This document shows, one piece after another, positions 1-13,061 of a stretch of DNA of 64,000 bases. Each line of letters starts with the position of its first letter. Positions within the stretch are counted from its first letter, which is position 1. Made by a program: the position numbers and the translations under genes. This DNA comes from Gavia stellata (Eukaryota > Chordata > Aves > Gaviiformes > Gaviidae), in assembly GCF_030936135.1 (NCBI RefSeq), contig NC_082610.1:21090428-21154427 (forward strand). The letters run 5' to 3'. Below the pieces are notes generated by a model. It was given only the letters and a program-made list of their open reading frames with translations. It was not told the DNA's origin and did not search any database.

Positions 1-3000
1 GCATCAGCGAACACAACCTTTCTGTCCCATGGGCCCCAGCTGTACTGGTGGGCAGGACTATAAACCTCACTTCATGGGGAAGCCAGAGCAACAAATACAT
101 AGTTGAGGATTAAAAAGAAGTGCTTGGAATGGGAACCTCTTCTGTGTCAGGTCTGTGGCTGCTTTACCAGGGAGGTGCAAGACGCATGGAGAGGCCTGGG
201 GTTAGCAGACATGGTCTAAATGCTCTTGCCATGGTAATTTATTTAAGATGCATGACATCCTATGAGCTGAAACGATACCCTGATTACCTCACTCTCCCGT
301 TCTCTATTCACATTGTTCAGACGTGTTTCAGTGCTGGTGGAGGCAGCGGTGCAGTAACACAGGTTCTCCCTGTGGATAAAATGACAGTGCTCCTTTCCCT
401 TCAGAAGATCAGCCCATCTTCTCACCCACAGGTCTAGCCTAGGAGGCTCCTCTTCCCCCGTGCCCTGAACAAACCCTTGGACCACCGCTAATGCAACCGT
501 GCTCTGCCTTCCTGCGTCTCGCTGGCAGGAGCCGCTCCAACCAGCCACAGCTCCACTTAACGCCCTCCCGACACGCTTGTACAGACAGTGCTGCTGCTCC
601 TCTCAGCTCCCCAAAACTGGACCGGGAGCCCGTGATCCCAAGGCTTTCTTGCCTCTGGGCTCTACCACTAGCTTTAAGACTGCAGCCCACCTCCTGGGCT
701 GGAATAAATGGGGGGGGTGGGTGTGATGGTTCGTACTGGGTATGTGACCTGCAGCAATGCATGCAGGCAAAGTGGAGATACAAGAGAAGCAACATTACCA
801 GTACGTCCAGAGGGACAAGCTCCGATGGCATACATGCACCTCCATATTCAGACAAGTAGCCCTCAGTGCGTGCAGTGACAACCAGCTCAAATGAAACTTA
901 ACATGAACCAAAAAGAAAAAAGCCGCTCAACAACACAAACCCTTGGCAAAATGAAACCAGTTTGAAAGCCCAGCTGCAAAAAATATGGCCAACAAAAATT
1001 TTAATTCTCACGTGGTAAGTAATGTCTCCTGGCACCTAGCAAGCAGTCGACATCAAGCTAGCAGAAGTCAGGAAGGACGTTGAATAACCCGTGTTTTGCA
1101 GCGATGTCAGCAGGTGATCATTCTGGAGGCTGAAAGCGGGCAGCAGCCTCCTGAGATGCCTAACAATAATAACTGACCCCTTCTGGTACTCCATGGGTGG
1201 GCAACTGTGGAGCTGGTCTTGGCAGCTCCTGAACCGATGTAGTGGGTACAAACTATACTATTTCCCAGATTTTTTTTTCCCATTTTCCCAAACAAAACCA
1301 TTCCAGCAGCTGGTTGAGCTTCTGAACTGAGATAATCTCTGAAGCCCACCTGCTGCTCCTGCAAACGCCAAAGGTAAGGTACATCACTGCGGTAAGCACG
1401 GGAGCTGAGCAATACTTTTCTTTGTGGAAGATATCCAGTGAGCAAGTGTCTTCCCTGGCTCTTTTAGAGGCTGTAGCCCTTTCAAAGGGAAGGCTCTACC
1501 TCTGCAAGCCGTGGTTGCAATCCACAAGTATGATATCTGAAATTTAGTTATTTCTTTGAAGGGTGCTAGCGCTCTCTTGCAGGAACTCCAGCTTTCACTT
1601 CCCCTTCTGCCTCTAGTCTATTAAACCAGAGATTTTAAACCAGAGATTACTGTAGGTAAGTTAAAAACTACTAAAACTGGTTTGTGATCTACTAAAAATC
1701 TAGGGAGTTTTATCTAGCATTTTGGGTAACTGTGTGAACTGTGGGAAGTACTGTCTAACTTGCTTGGTCTGCTGAAGGTTTGACGTGGCTTGCACGATGT
1801 AGTGAAAAACAGTTGTCGCGCTTAGTCATTAGTGAATGGAGGGCCATATATCTCACCCATTCAGCTCACACGCCAGCAATGACAGATTTTTTCAGCGTGT
1901 TATGTTGTTGCTCAATGCGTTGTGCAACCACTCAGGGTTTAGAAGGGCTGCACCCGGTACCTTATTAATTCAAATAGCATGGTGCCAGCCGCGGATCAAG
2001 GGGAACTAGGGACCTCACGCAGTGTCCGTGGTTTGTTTGCATTGTTTTCTGTGTTCTATGCCAATAGCTGTGAACATTTTCTCTGGAGAGGAGTGATGAA
2101 ACTTGCTCTAGTCGAGTTCTTTCTGATGACCAGATGAGCAGAGAAGTGGCATGTGGTTATATTGCTTCATACTGACAGACAAAAAAAGCCTGCAAGTGTA
2201 TTTGTTTGCTTAAGGGGTTTTCTTTCCTGATGTGATTATGCGTTTTTCCCCTATGCTTTTGCAATACCAGGGATGTTGAGTCCCCTCTTATTTCTCATTC
2301 TTGATGCAATAATTGTAAAGTACCAAAGAGGTGCTTAACATACAGATATGACTCAATGACTCTACATGTGATTGCTAGTTGCCAGCCCTGAATAATTCCC
2401 AGGTTCCTTTTCCTGTGGTCCCCCTATATACAGCTCTTTAGGATACAGCGATCTTTGGTACGAGCTCCCAAGCCACCGGCTCCCTCCTCACCTGCTGATC
2501 TTTCTCTCTTGGCATGAAATGTCTGGCTAAGGTCACTGGCCCAAAGGACCTAACAGCTGCTGAACTGGGTTATTATCCACAAAGAAAGGAGCCAGGGAAA
2601 TAGAGAGACCAGTCACTTACTTGTATTTTTTTCCCCTCCCAGCGAGGAACATTCATGAGAGTAAAAGGCAAGAAAAGAAGCTTTGTTTGAATTGTCGGCT
2701 TTGTGTCCTGTCTCCTCGTCCCTCGAGAGTGATCAATCTACATGGCTTCTGCCAGCCCAAAGCTAATTCTTAGTACCCAATAAAATAGAGTTTTTCCTCT
2801 GCACCAACAGAGAGCTCCTGTTAACTCACTCCGAGGTTGTATTAGCTGTTTTTGCTAAGTCTTTTGCAAGGCTCCATATGTCTGTGTTCAGCTTGTGTTT
2901 TATCACATTCACCATGTCCCTATCCAAGACACAGCCTGTGCTTTTCTCTCCTCCACACCACCTCTTGTCAGCTTGGGATGAAACTCTTCTATTTCTTGGT

Positions 3001-3546
3001 GTTTGTCCTTCCACATGGTTGTATTAAAAAGTACTTTGATTTGGCCAAATAATCCAGCCCATGCCATGTGACTGATGGTGGTGGATACTCCCCTGTAGCC
3101 TGTAAGGATTTTTGCAGGAGTTGAACCACGTGGAAGTTTTGTGCTGCCCTTAGGCACAGTTGTCAGACAGTACAGTGTGATTGTTATTATTTGCATCCTT
3201 TTCTTCCCTCTCTATCCTCTTCCTTCTTAGAAAAAAACCGATTTAGTCCAAATACCACAATGTACCCATGAGACCTGGTGGACTTTGGTGTAAGAATATT
3301 TCTTAGTGACCCATTCAACAGCTCCCGCTTAAGCTCTTCTTCCCCCTCCCATAATAGAACACTCTTACTTCTCACCTCAGTGTTCTCCCTCTCTCCTCTA
3401 GCAAATACCCTTTGAGCAAGCCAACTGGCACTGCTGAAGAGCGAGCCTGGACCAAAGGAGTTTCCACACTTCTGATTTAGGAAATAGAGATTGCAAAAGG
3501 GATCAGCCCAGAGCAACAAGCAGGAGGGTTTAGCTGTTGGCTACAG
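1..3546. other. Gene-free stretch, no recognisable content
   Basis: Only short open frames occur on either strand. None has a recognisable protein motif, convincing flanking splice sites or codon bias. No CR1 copy was recognised here. If bird synteny matches human, with LRP5 divergent from C11orf24, this would be upstream intergenic DNA. I looked for an LRP5-like first exon on the minus strand and saw none. Confidence 0.6.
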
Positions 3547-3743
3547 CAGTGGTCTCCAAAGTGGGGCGCATGCACCCAACGGGGTGCGCAAGACGATCCA
3601 TTTGGGTACAGGAAGAAAATACTGTAACTTCAGTAGTATATGTATATAATGTATAAATAAATAAATATACATCTACTGGGGATGTGTGCTCAAAATTTTC
3701 TTACTGATAGGGGTATGCAATCAAAAAAGTTTGGAGACCACCG
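3547..3743. mobile_element. Small non-autonomous hAT-like DNA transposon (MITE)
   Basis: The segment begins CAGTGGTCTCCAAA and ends with the near-perfect reverse complement TTTGGAGACCACCG (13 of 14 positions pair), so it has terminal inverted repeats. This terminus is of the hAT/Charlie type. Just inside the left end, GCGCATGCACCC and GGGGTGCGC can pair as a subterminal hairpin. The middle is AT-rich and has no transposase frame, so the copy is a non-autonomous deletion derivative about 197 bp long. A matching 8-bp target duplication, expected for hAT, is not evident, which suggests an old or slightly mis-bounded copy. Orientation cannot be set. Confidence 0.7.
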
Positions 3744-5147
3744 ATCCGCATTACCACAACACGCCTCCTCTACCAGGCTGGTCTGCCTGGAGGGTCTTAG
3801 CTCTACATTTGCAGTCCAAGGAGCCAACGGGACCAGCCATTGCAAGTGTCCTTTAAACTTGGCTATGAACAGAAAGACCTCAGAAACGGGAGGGCCACAT
3901 GAAAAAGTGATGATGAGGGACAGACCTCTGATGATCTAGTTTCTGCATTTACACAAGCTAGAGGCTGTATTTGCCCTGTGGACAAGCAGAACTCCAAGGA
4001 TCGGCATGAGTCAATGTTTGCCAAGCGGTCGTTCTCTGTTTTGAAGGTGATCCTCTGAAGTCCTGAACATGGACGCTGACAGATGGTGATCTCTGGTATA
4101 GAGAATGTATATGTAGGAGTGTTTTCCAGTATAAGAACATACATTTTAGTACCATTTAGAAAGCAACACTTAGGCTTTATATAAAGGGCAACAGATATTT
4201 TGCCCCAATAATATGGACATTTGCATACCTGTAGTTCGCTGTTGTGTTAGGCAGTGCTTCTGCATTCACATGCAGTCTGTCTTCTTAATGAAAATACAGC
4301 GTATGAAGCCAAAGAAAGCAAATACCTGTCCACTGACGATTTAGGGACATGGATGTATTTTTGTGTGCATACTTTTTGGAGACACTTCTATTTTTCCTAC
4401 CACTATCTAGGCATGTGGTTACAGGGTAAGAGGAGAGTAGTGTCTTTTCAGGTTTGAGCAGCTGGGTGCCATCTCTGAACAACTGCATTTTAAAGTGATT
4501 ATCATTAGGTTTCAGAGTTAAATGACCTAGTGGTAAGGATGGAGGCAGTGCACACCTTCTGCCAGTTTGAAAGAGGCAGAAGAAACACTGCTATGATCAG
4601 AGATCGTAGTGCAGCTGTAAGGTCAAGTCCATTGAAGAGCACTTTGTACTCCATTGAAAAGCACTTTGCTGGTTCTGAAGGCATCACCATGGAGCAAAGG
4701 GGCAGAAGGACGTACCGGAGCTGAAGGAAAGGTAACGGATGCAACCAGCAGTCGGTGACAGTCCGTTGTTCTGCACTGTTTGTGTGAAGCGGTCTTTGGG
4801 GGGTGTAGATATCAAAGGAGGTCCACTTGCCATGACACCAGCAGGCTGGGGAACCTCGCAAACCACCCAGGTTGCGGTATGAAAGGCTGATCGCTTCGCA
4901 ACCGTGTTGAGGAGCGGGGGTGGGACATGGACAAAACGCCCCAGCTTGTCTCAGAAACGTGCAACAGTTTGTGGGGCAATGAGCAGGGCTCCCCAGCCAG
5001 CGTGCTCCCCCCGGCCAGCCTCGTGTTTATTAGCAACGAGATGTGCAGGAGACCTGGTGCAGCGGGACGAGGCGGTGGTGGTGGGGAGTCCCTCTCCACC
5101 CCCCATGCTCCTCATTTCTACCGGCACCCAGCGCACACCTTCCCGCC

Positions 5148-5168
5148 TGTGTGCGTGTGCACGTGTGC
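5148..5168. repeat. Alternating purine-pyrimidine (GT/CG/CA) tract
   Basis: Twenty-one consecutive bases alternate pyrimidine and purine, mostly TG with CG and CA steps. This is the composition that favours Z-DNA, but no function can be read from it. A related GC/GT run continues imperfectly to about 5180. Confidence 0.6.
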
Positions 5169-6344
5169 CCGCGTGTGTTTGGGAGGCTCAGCCCCAGCCT
5201 GGAGCGCCGAGAGCGCTGCAGCTTTGCTGCCCGGCGGTGGGGCACGTTCCCCGCCAGCGGACGCTGGTGTGAAGGCAAACGCTCCGTAGCCAGCTGCTGA
5301 GCGTGCTTATGCAGCGCGGGGCGGCACGTGTGTGAATGGAACATCGCTGCTTTGCTTCTGGGATGGGGTCAAGTCCAGAAGAGAAGGTCAAAGAAAGCCT
5401 TAAGCGATCTGGCTGAGTGCTGGTCTTGGGGTGACAGTCAGAGTGACTTAAGCTCTGTCGCCAAAGTGGCATGAGGGTGGGCTTATGTCAAAAAAGACAT
5501 TCATTTTGGCTGACAGGATGGCAATAGGTTAATCAAGCAGAAAAAGCAGTGAGGAGAAGAAGCTTTAACCCTTCTCTGCTTCCTCGTGGGCTCTGGAAAG
5601 GGGAGTCAGTCCCTAAGCCACCCTTGGATGTGTGCATGTGCCTCCCTGTCTAGCCTGCTTTCCAGTCGGTCCAACTCCCCACTGGTGTTCAGGCAATCTA
5701 ATTCCACCACCCCACTCCTTCTTCGAGGCTTTTGGCAGTCCTGGGGTTTCCTGGGCGGAGGCTGGGAAACCCACAGCATCCAGGGCAGGCTGGAGAGGAA
5801 ACTCTCATACGGCACCTGCAGTGTCCCCCCCCATAACCGCTGGCTCCTGCTGCCCTTTCCCCGGCCAGCCCCGGGGGAGTTTCTGAATCCCTTGGCTGGG
5901 CTATGCCCCCCACATGGAAGGGGAAAAAATCCATAATCAGCTCAGTTAATGTTAAACGGATTGTTATTTAGGAAACGAAGCACCAGAAAATATGTTACTG
6001 GTTACCTGCCCTCTCTTGCCCTGGCTGTACCTGACCTCAGGAGGAGAACGGCACCAAGCATTGCTGTCCTCCAGCTTCTGCGGGCACTGCACGGACCCCT
6101 GTTTAAAAAGATGTAGGTGGTCGTGCGCGTGCTGTAGCATTAGAGCAGCCACCCTGTTCTTCCATCAGTGCTTCCACTGTTTAAGCTGCTGTGTGATTTG
6201 TTTGGATTGATTTTTATATTTTTTTTTAAATCTACAAGTACAGACTGTGATGGCTTGTTAATAACACAGTGCCTCTTTCTACACAGGGATGCCTCAGAAC
6301 TTGTCTGAATCCAGTCAAAAGGCTTTATTTTAAAATAACCAGCC

Positions 6345-6363
6345 TTTTTTTTTTTTTTTTTTT
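6345..6363. repeat. Poly-T run (19 nt)
   Basis: Nineteen uninterrupted T. It could be the reverse of an old A-tail, but no retrocopy body was recognised beside it. Confidence 0.8.
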
Positions 6364-9300
6364 GGTGTAGCACAACAAACCAAAACCACACCTGCTCCAC
6401 GCTGAGTTCATTTGTGTGGGTTTCTGTTCACGTTTTAGTATCGAAGCTATAAACCCTGGAGTGGAAAGGTGGTGGGCAGAATGGTGTCTTGCAGAAACGC
6501 CACCAGACACAAGGCTGACAGCAACACTGCCAGACATTGCTGTAACAATCTTTGTTTCTTTGAGTTACGCAAATAGCTACAGCCTCTTCTTTCTGTGCCT
6601 AAGGCCAGAAGGCTGATGGCTCAATGGATGCTACTGTTAAGGCAGCAAGTAGAGAGAAAACAATGCAAAATTCACTGGCAAATCCATTGCTCGTACACAC
6701 ACGGGCTGGAAAAAGCGAAAAATCAACAGCAACATTTGCAGGGCATTCAGTCAGCTCCGGCTTCAGCTGCACGTAATCTTCAGGTGTTCTTGGCATAAGA
6801 TCAAGGTCCTGGTTTGTGGTGTGAGGGAGGGAGGAGGAGGACTGAAGCAGGAAGGCCTGTATTTGACTTGAATACGCTGCAGTCAAAATCAGGTGTGGTG
6901 CAAAGTCTGCTGCCTATTCGATTGGGAAAGTAGCATTTGAGCTTGATTCCTTATTGTGGCTGGTCTCTTCAAGCAGGACAAACCCTGCTTTCAGCATAAA
7001 GGATACAGGCTCAAGTTCCAGGTTATTATTTTTAAGCACTCTTTGATCCCTCAAGTTAAAAATCCTCCCGGCATAGCTCTAGGCAAAGATGGGATTTAGC
7101 AACTACTCTCATCCCTGTTTTTTTCTTTTCTGAATGGCGGTTCCCTGTTCCCTGCCACCCCACTCAGCAGCCCACTTTTTGCACTGTTTGGACTCTTGCT
7201 CATGTTGCTTTTCCATCTTTAACTTCTGAAGGGATTGCCTCTTCTTCCCAATACCCCCTTGCATCAGCTTGGGCTGTCCTTCAAAAAGGGCAGCAGCCAG
7301 TGCAAAGCAATCTGGCGTGAGTCAGAAATCCTTATGGATGAGCTAAACGCAGCAGAGCAGAAACCAGGTCAACAGTAGCCCTCATGAGAATTTAGCTATA
7401 TCCCTGGCACAGCACTTCTGATCTGTCTCTCTCCCAACCCTTCTACTTCCCTGTATGGCCACACCTATGCCCAAAGTAGAGGCGTCCTTAAAATCTTTGT
7501 GTGGACAAGGCAGGTTGTATTGACCAGTCAAAGCATGTTTCGCTTTCCCTTAGGAAAAATTCATCAGTTAATATACTGGAAACATGTCCCTTCTCCTTTT
7601 CCACCCCCATTAGCGACGACAAAGCCTGTCTGCTCTTCTTCAGGATGGCGTTTTAGGAGTGAGGACCAGCTCTTGTTGTGTGTGTTTGTATCGTACCCAT
7701 CAGACACGTTCCACGTCTGTTCAGCAAGAACGTTACAAACCAGAAGTAGAAAACACCATGTGCTCCCCCTTTGTGGTGATGTTGGAGTCGCTGTGTCATG
7801 AGAAATCCAAATGCTGGAAGAGCCAAGAAGCTCGAATTTGGACCCCTGGGAATTGGAATGAATTTACATTGTAAGCTCCAGTTCTGGTTTTAATATATAT
7901 CCCTATAGTATATGACGGCACCATTGCCTACTGGAGCGTATACCAGGCCACATCGGTGGAGCGTAGCTGCCAACCGCAGCCCAGGGATGAGCTACGACAG
8001 CACTCCCACCCAGACTTCACACGGCACAACATCTGCCATGGATGAACCATGCATTTGTACTCGGCTAAGAGATTTTCCAGGTTGCAGTGTGGTAGCAGGA
8101 TAACATGGTGGGACTGTGGTTAAAAACTTCTCAAGAGCTGCTCTCTGCCTTGCGTCATGGCCCAAAGGCAATTTTAACAGTTTGCTGGCACCCCCTTTCC
8201 GCCCTACCTCTTGCACAGTCTGTGGCTGTCTTTGGTCCCAGGTTCCCTCCGCTCCCAGCCTGTACTTTCTCTTCCGCTCCATCAGGGATGATGAGCCCAG
8301 CAAGGAGCTGCACCAGGAGGCAACGCTAGCCAGTAAGGAGAAAAAGAGTTAAGTACAAGACGTTGCAACACGTTGCGCCGTGATGTCAGGTACAACGCGT
8401 ATCTGATAGTGCACTGCTAGAAATATCTTTCATGCTGCTTCTTAGCTGTGAGGAGTTAATGTATGTTTTAACTTGTGTTTCAGAGATTCCCACGGCTTCA
8501 GAGAGGCGGGATTTCTGGCAGGGCATGATATCCATTTTTCATGACGAAGCTGCAGTAACATGATGCCAGTGGGACAGCTCTAGGAGTTTGAACGTAACTG
8601 GAGCATCCTGATGGGTCCTGAGTAATGTTATATCTGTGGCTGTAATGTTCTGTAGATGCACAGAGAAGATAATTTTTAGCTGTTTGCATGTATTTAATTC
8701 TTTAGAATAATTCAAAATGCAATCAATTTCATGCTCTGTCCCTGTGGCCAATTCTGTAATTTGGTGCACATTGCTACAATTATGACATTACATGAGAATC
8801 TTGGCTTTAAAATAAGTTTATAAAGAGCATTTGGAATTTTAATTATGAAATTTGACTTTTAAGTGGTTACTGTCAGCGGATGGGAACCCCTGTGCTCAAA
8901 TATGAGGAGTTCAGCTCACTGAGATTGAGATACGCTTATCCACGGTTCCACTTTTAGCAGCACTTGTTTCACATTTCCAGATGTTTCCTCACATACCCCA
9001 AAGCCATTTTAAAATGATAGTCAAGATTCTCACGCAGTATCGTAACTGAGGAAGCTAGAATGCTTGGAAAAGACGCAAAATTACAAGAGCTGGCCAAACT
9101 CATGATTTGGTGGGACTGAGTTCACGGCTGGGAAAGATGCGAGACCAGAAAGGAACCGTGGCCAAATCCTTTCCAGACTGTCACGCCAAAGCCAGCCGTT
9201 GTACAGTTGGCTGCAGGTCCTAGTCCTGCTGGAGAAGAAGGAGTCTCCTTCCCCAACAAAAATGTCCCTTGTGTCAGCCTAGGGTTCCTCGCTAGGAAAA

Positions 9301-11403
9301 CCTGCACTCCCGCAGTGTATGCTGCCTCAGTTCCACAGAGCAACAGTGTCTATTCCAGCACTGAAGTTTTGAGGAGAATGTAATTCCCAAGGCATGTATT
9401 TCCTTATCACACCGTTGTTTTTAATAAAATAGCTCCAAAGAATCAGCATGGACTATTTTTTTCACAATATGATTTTTATTAGTGATTTATTCAGCCTAGC
9501 AGATGCCAGCACACAAACTATGCAAAGAGCAAATCTCTTCCTCCAAGTGTAAATATTTACAGATCATATTCAATGGTATTTAGTACTCTGCAAACATATT
9601 GTCAACAGTTCTATCCAGATTCTTCCCTAATCGCAGCCTGAGAGCTGGCAGAGGCATGTCCTCTGTGAAAAGATGGGTATGGAAAAGAATGATAGCAGGC
9701 TAAATAAGTTCTTGGCTTAATTAGACTGGAGTTATACCAGAGGTGAATCTGGCTCACACCAACTTAAAGCAATAGGAGCTTGTACCTACCACACGCAGAG
9801 TTGGAGGGGTGATGCTTCTAGGGGGAGAGCTCTCCCAGGCAGGCTGGGAACCTCTCGGCACTGGACGAAAAGGGCCGTTACAATGCAGGGCTGGGAGGTT
9901 CAACCTTCCACGTGTTTTAAGGGATGGAGTTCCACCTTTTCTTAGCTATAATAGGAGGCGTGTGTCTATTCTTTGCATTGCATCAACTGGCTAAGTTTAT
10001 TTGAATAGTCCAGAAAAGCAAATATTCCCTATCCCAGTCACCATCTGTTCTTAAAACAGCAACGTGTTCTTTCTTAAATGCAGACCTGCCTTTTGGTCTC
10101 TAGCTCAGTCAGTGCAAAATCCCTGAATGGGTTAATGTCTGGGACATAGCTTGACTATATTGGAGCCATTTCTGTTTAAACTAATATCCTAAAAATCTCC
10201 TTTCCTGCACCTCCAGCCCAATCCCCTTTGATAGCGTTTCATTACATCCCATAATCTGCTCTCCTGACAATCTGGAATAAATACAAGCCAACTGAAAGCT
10301 CAACGGTGGCTTAGCCCTCATTTATATTCTATGAAAACCTGCTATTGCAAGCACGTCTTAGCACCCCAGCTTTTCACACGAGGCATGTAAAGTTGCAAAG
10401 ATTCTCTAAACACTTCCAAATGATGTCCTCTGGGATGCGCGAAGGAACAGCCTGACCGACTGCCATCCCCTGCGCATCACAGGGAGCGAGGTGAGCGGGA
10501 GCACCTTCATGACATCCCGTTTTCTTTGTGTGATCCCAGCTTTGTTTCAGTGCCTGTATTTTCCCATTCCACATCTGGGCCTCTCCAGGTGCTTCTTTTT
10601 TTTTCTCCTGAGACTGTTTTTCCTAGAAATGTGCTTGTTCCCCACTACACCAACACTAAGAGCCGCGCGCCCTCCTGCTTTGCTCAACAGCTTCACATTA
10701 TTTCCTCCATCGCTGCGCTTGGTCCTGCTAAATAATCTCTTCTACAGCAGGCAGTCCTCCTCCCCCCTTCAACTGTCTCTTCTAATTATCTTAAATTGCA
10801 GAGCTTCCTTCTCCCTTCCTCCTTCTCTGGAAAGGAGGGGAGGGAATATTTCAGTAGATGTCAGTATCCCCCACGAATGATGGAATGATATATCTATACA
10901 ATAAATACAGACAGACGTGCTTTAAATTGAGTCCTTGATGAGGAGTGCTGGCCAGCTCTGCATTTTGTCTACTTTTAATTAACTGATGGACCAAGGTATC
11001 GACTCCTCCTCCTCATTGCTCATTTTGAAAAGCAAATCTCCATGTTCTAAAATTACATTGGGATGTGTGAATGATTTCAGCATCACTTTCACCTATGGCC
11101 GGTTTAGCAGTAGGAGCTGGAATCCTTACGTTATTTGAGGTAGCAAGGGCTCCTTCTTCACCCCTTCAACGCTGCCACAATCACTACGTAAAGCATCTCA
11201 CAATACGGACTGCGCCCGTGCGTGCACAATGCTGTTTTTGGCACCTTTTTTTCATGACTCTTCTTTGGGCGATCTGGAAATAACCCAAAGGAGCTGAATT
11301 CAGGAGGTAGCGTGCTCTAAAACGGGCACCCATGGTTTAAAGGAAGTCCTGCACCTTCTGCCATTCCGTAGAGCAGGCTCCACGCTTCAGAATGGGGCTC
11401 AGA

Positions 11404-11453
11404 CATATATATTATATACGTGTCCGTATATACATGTACATAACGTGGTATGT
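11404..11453. repeat. AT-rich TATA/TGTA simple sequence
   Basis: An imperfect run of TATA, GTATA and CATGTACATA-like units about 50 bp long. It is low-complexity sequence only. Confidence 0.5.
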
Positions 11454-12520
11454 AAAAGCTTCAAAGCTCCACTGCTGCTAGGGTTTGCCCCAAGCAGCTG
11501 CGGGCTGCTGATGTGCAAACTTTCGGCATAGGCAGCAGCAGTAAAAATAGCAAAATAATCAACAAGGAGCTGTTTTTTGCTATTTGATTCGATATTTAAT
11601 TCAGCAGCATTCTCTACTTGAACAATGCTGCTGCCAGTGGACTATCACGTCTGGTAAACCAGACACTTGCATAGTTTAGGGATATAATCCCTATTATGAG
11701 AAAAGTTATGCCTAGATTATGGGGGAGTATGTGTTTTTCATAGGCCAGGGCAGCAAGAAGCTGTCAGCCTGTACATTTTCCCAACTTTTCCTCCTCGGTG
11801 GCGATTATGGAAGTTTGGACGCAGCGAACCCAGCCTCATCGCAAAAAATCCTGTGCTGTTCGCTTGCAGAAAACACGGGCAAAATGCGTTGGCATTAAAC
11901 CGAGCTTTGCCAAATAAGACACTCCCGCTGCTGTGCCACAACTTGCAGAAGATGGTGGACGCCACAGTTCGCGGTACGAAAATGCAGGAGGAAGATGAAA
12001 ATGCCTCATCTGACTACAGCTTTCACCCGGTTATCCCAGGCCGAACTCCAAGAGCCGCGGACCTTGGGCTCTGCTGCACACACCGGGGGATTTATGCGCG
12101 GTAACAGCACCCGCGGCCCGCAAAGCGGCTTGGTGTAACCGTAAAGAAACGACAGGACAGCCACCGCTGCCGCTCGGGGCCACGCGAGGGGCCGGCGGGC
12201 CCGCGGCGGAGCTCTGCCTGAGGAGACGGGGGCGGTACGGGCCGCCCAGGCCGGGGCTCGGGCAGGCGGCGGCCCGCAGGGCCGTCAGCCGCGGGGCCGG
12301 TTGGTGCCGAGCTCGCACTCGCGCCAGGCGGGGTCGGCGGGGCCAGTGGGCCGGCTCCGGCCGCCACACGAGCCCGGCTTTCGCACCACGGAGGCGGGCT
12401 GCGGCACTCGACTCGGCCCGGCCCGGCCCGGGCCCCCCCACCGCTGCTGCCGCCGCCGCCGCCGGTACCCCCGGGCCGCTTCCGCTCCCTGCGCCGCGGC
12501 CTAAACCCCGCCCCGTAACA

Positions 12521-12533
12521 TACGTCACTTCCG
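12521..12533. promoter_or_regulatory. Composite CRE/ETS site
   Basis: TACGTCA overlaps CACTTCCG, so an ATF/CREB-type half site and an inverted ETS (CGGAAGTG) site share bases. This arrangement is common at TATA-less housekeeping promoters. It lies about 170-200 bp upstream of the presumed start region. Confidence 0.5.
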
Positions 12534-12609
12534 CGGGCAGGTAGCCCCGCCCCACCCTCTCACCCTCTGCCCCCGGCGCCTCGGTGCTTCCGGGGTGAGA
12601 GGCGCTGCC

Positions 12610-12617
12610 TGCGCATG
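12610..12617. promoter_or_regulatory. NRF1-like site
   Basis: TGCGCATG matches the core of the NRF1 palindrome TGCGCATGCG. It sits inside the CpG island, between the CRE/ETS site and the CCAAT box. The call is by motif only. Confidence 0.4.
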
Positions 12618-12692
12618 GGCACGCTCCGCCCCCGGCGCAGCCGGGAAGGCGGGGCGGCCGGGGCGGGAGGGGCGGGGCGCTAGGGGGACGGG

Positions 12693-12697
12693 CCAAT
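12693..12697 (+). promoter_or_regulatory. CCAAT box
   Basis: GGGCCAATGCG on the plus strand lies just downstream of a row of GC boxes and about 130 bp before the first donor. That is a sensible distance for a start site near 12740-12780. Confidence 0.5.
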
Positions 12698-12699
12698 GC

Positions 12700-12825
12700 G
12701 AGCAGGAGGGGGCGTGGCCGGGGCGGGGCGAGGCCGTGGCATGTGGCGGGGCGCCGGGCGCCTCTCGTTCCCGGGGGGGCCGCGCCGGAGCCGGGCGAGC
12801 GGCCGCCTCCGCCGCCGCCGTCTCG
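12700..12825 (+). other. Candidate first (non-coding) exon, start approximate
   Basis: The right edge is set by a good donor, CTCG|GTAAGC at 12826. The left edge is only a guess from the CCAAT box. The exon contains an ATG at 12740 followed by an Arg/Gly-rich frame. If joined to the exon at 13673, that frame meets a stop just before the end of the second exon, so it would be an upstream open frame rather than the main protein. Confidence 0.45.
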
Positions 12826-13034
12826 GTAAGCGCCTCTTCCGCCCCGCCGCCCTGGGGCCGTGCCCTCCGCCGGCCTCTGCCACGTCGTGAGCGCGGGCGG
12901 GCGGGCGGTGGCTCGGCCTGGGCCTGGGGGACGGCGGGGACGCCGGGCTGGGTGAGCGGCGGGGCCGGGGCTCTCCGGGGGCGGGTGTCGGTGCGGCCCG
13001 CGGGCGGGACGGGGACGGGTGGCCGCGGCCTGGA

Positions 13035-13061
13035 GGGGGGGGGGGGGGGGGGGGGGGGGGG
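13035..13061 (+). repeat. Poly-G homopolymer (27 nt)
   Basis: Twenty-seven uninterrupted G lie about 210 bp downstream of the first donor. The run could form G-quadruplexes on the plus strand. Tracts like this are also common sites of sequencing and assembly length errors, so the exact count is doubtful. Confidence 0.85.

Larger units (their letters stand above)
3744..12039. other. Gene-free stretch upstream of the CpG island
   Basis: No coding exon, CR1 copy or RNA gene could be supported. The visible content is simple-sequence tracts, listed separately, and a moderately GC-rich patch around 4.88-5.31 kb with some CpG. That patch is much weaker than the island at 12 kb. Short frames in the patch overlap one another in several phases and look like a compositional effect. 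Confidence 0.55.
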
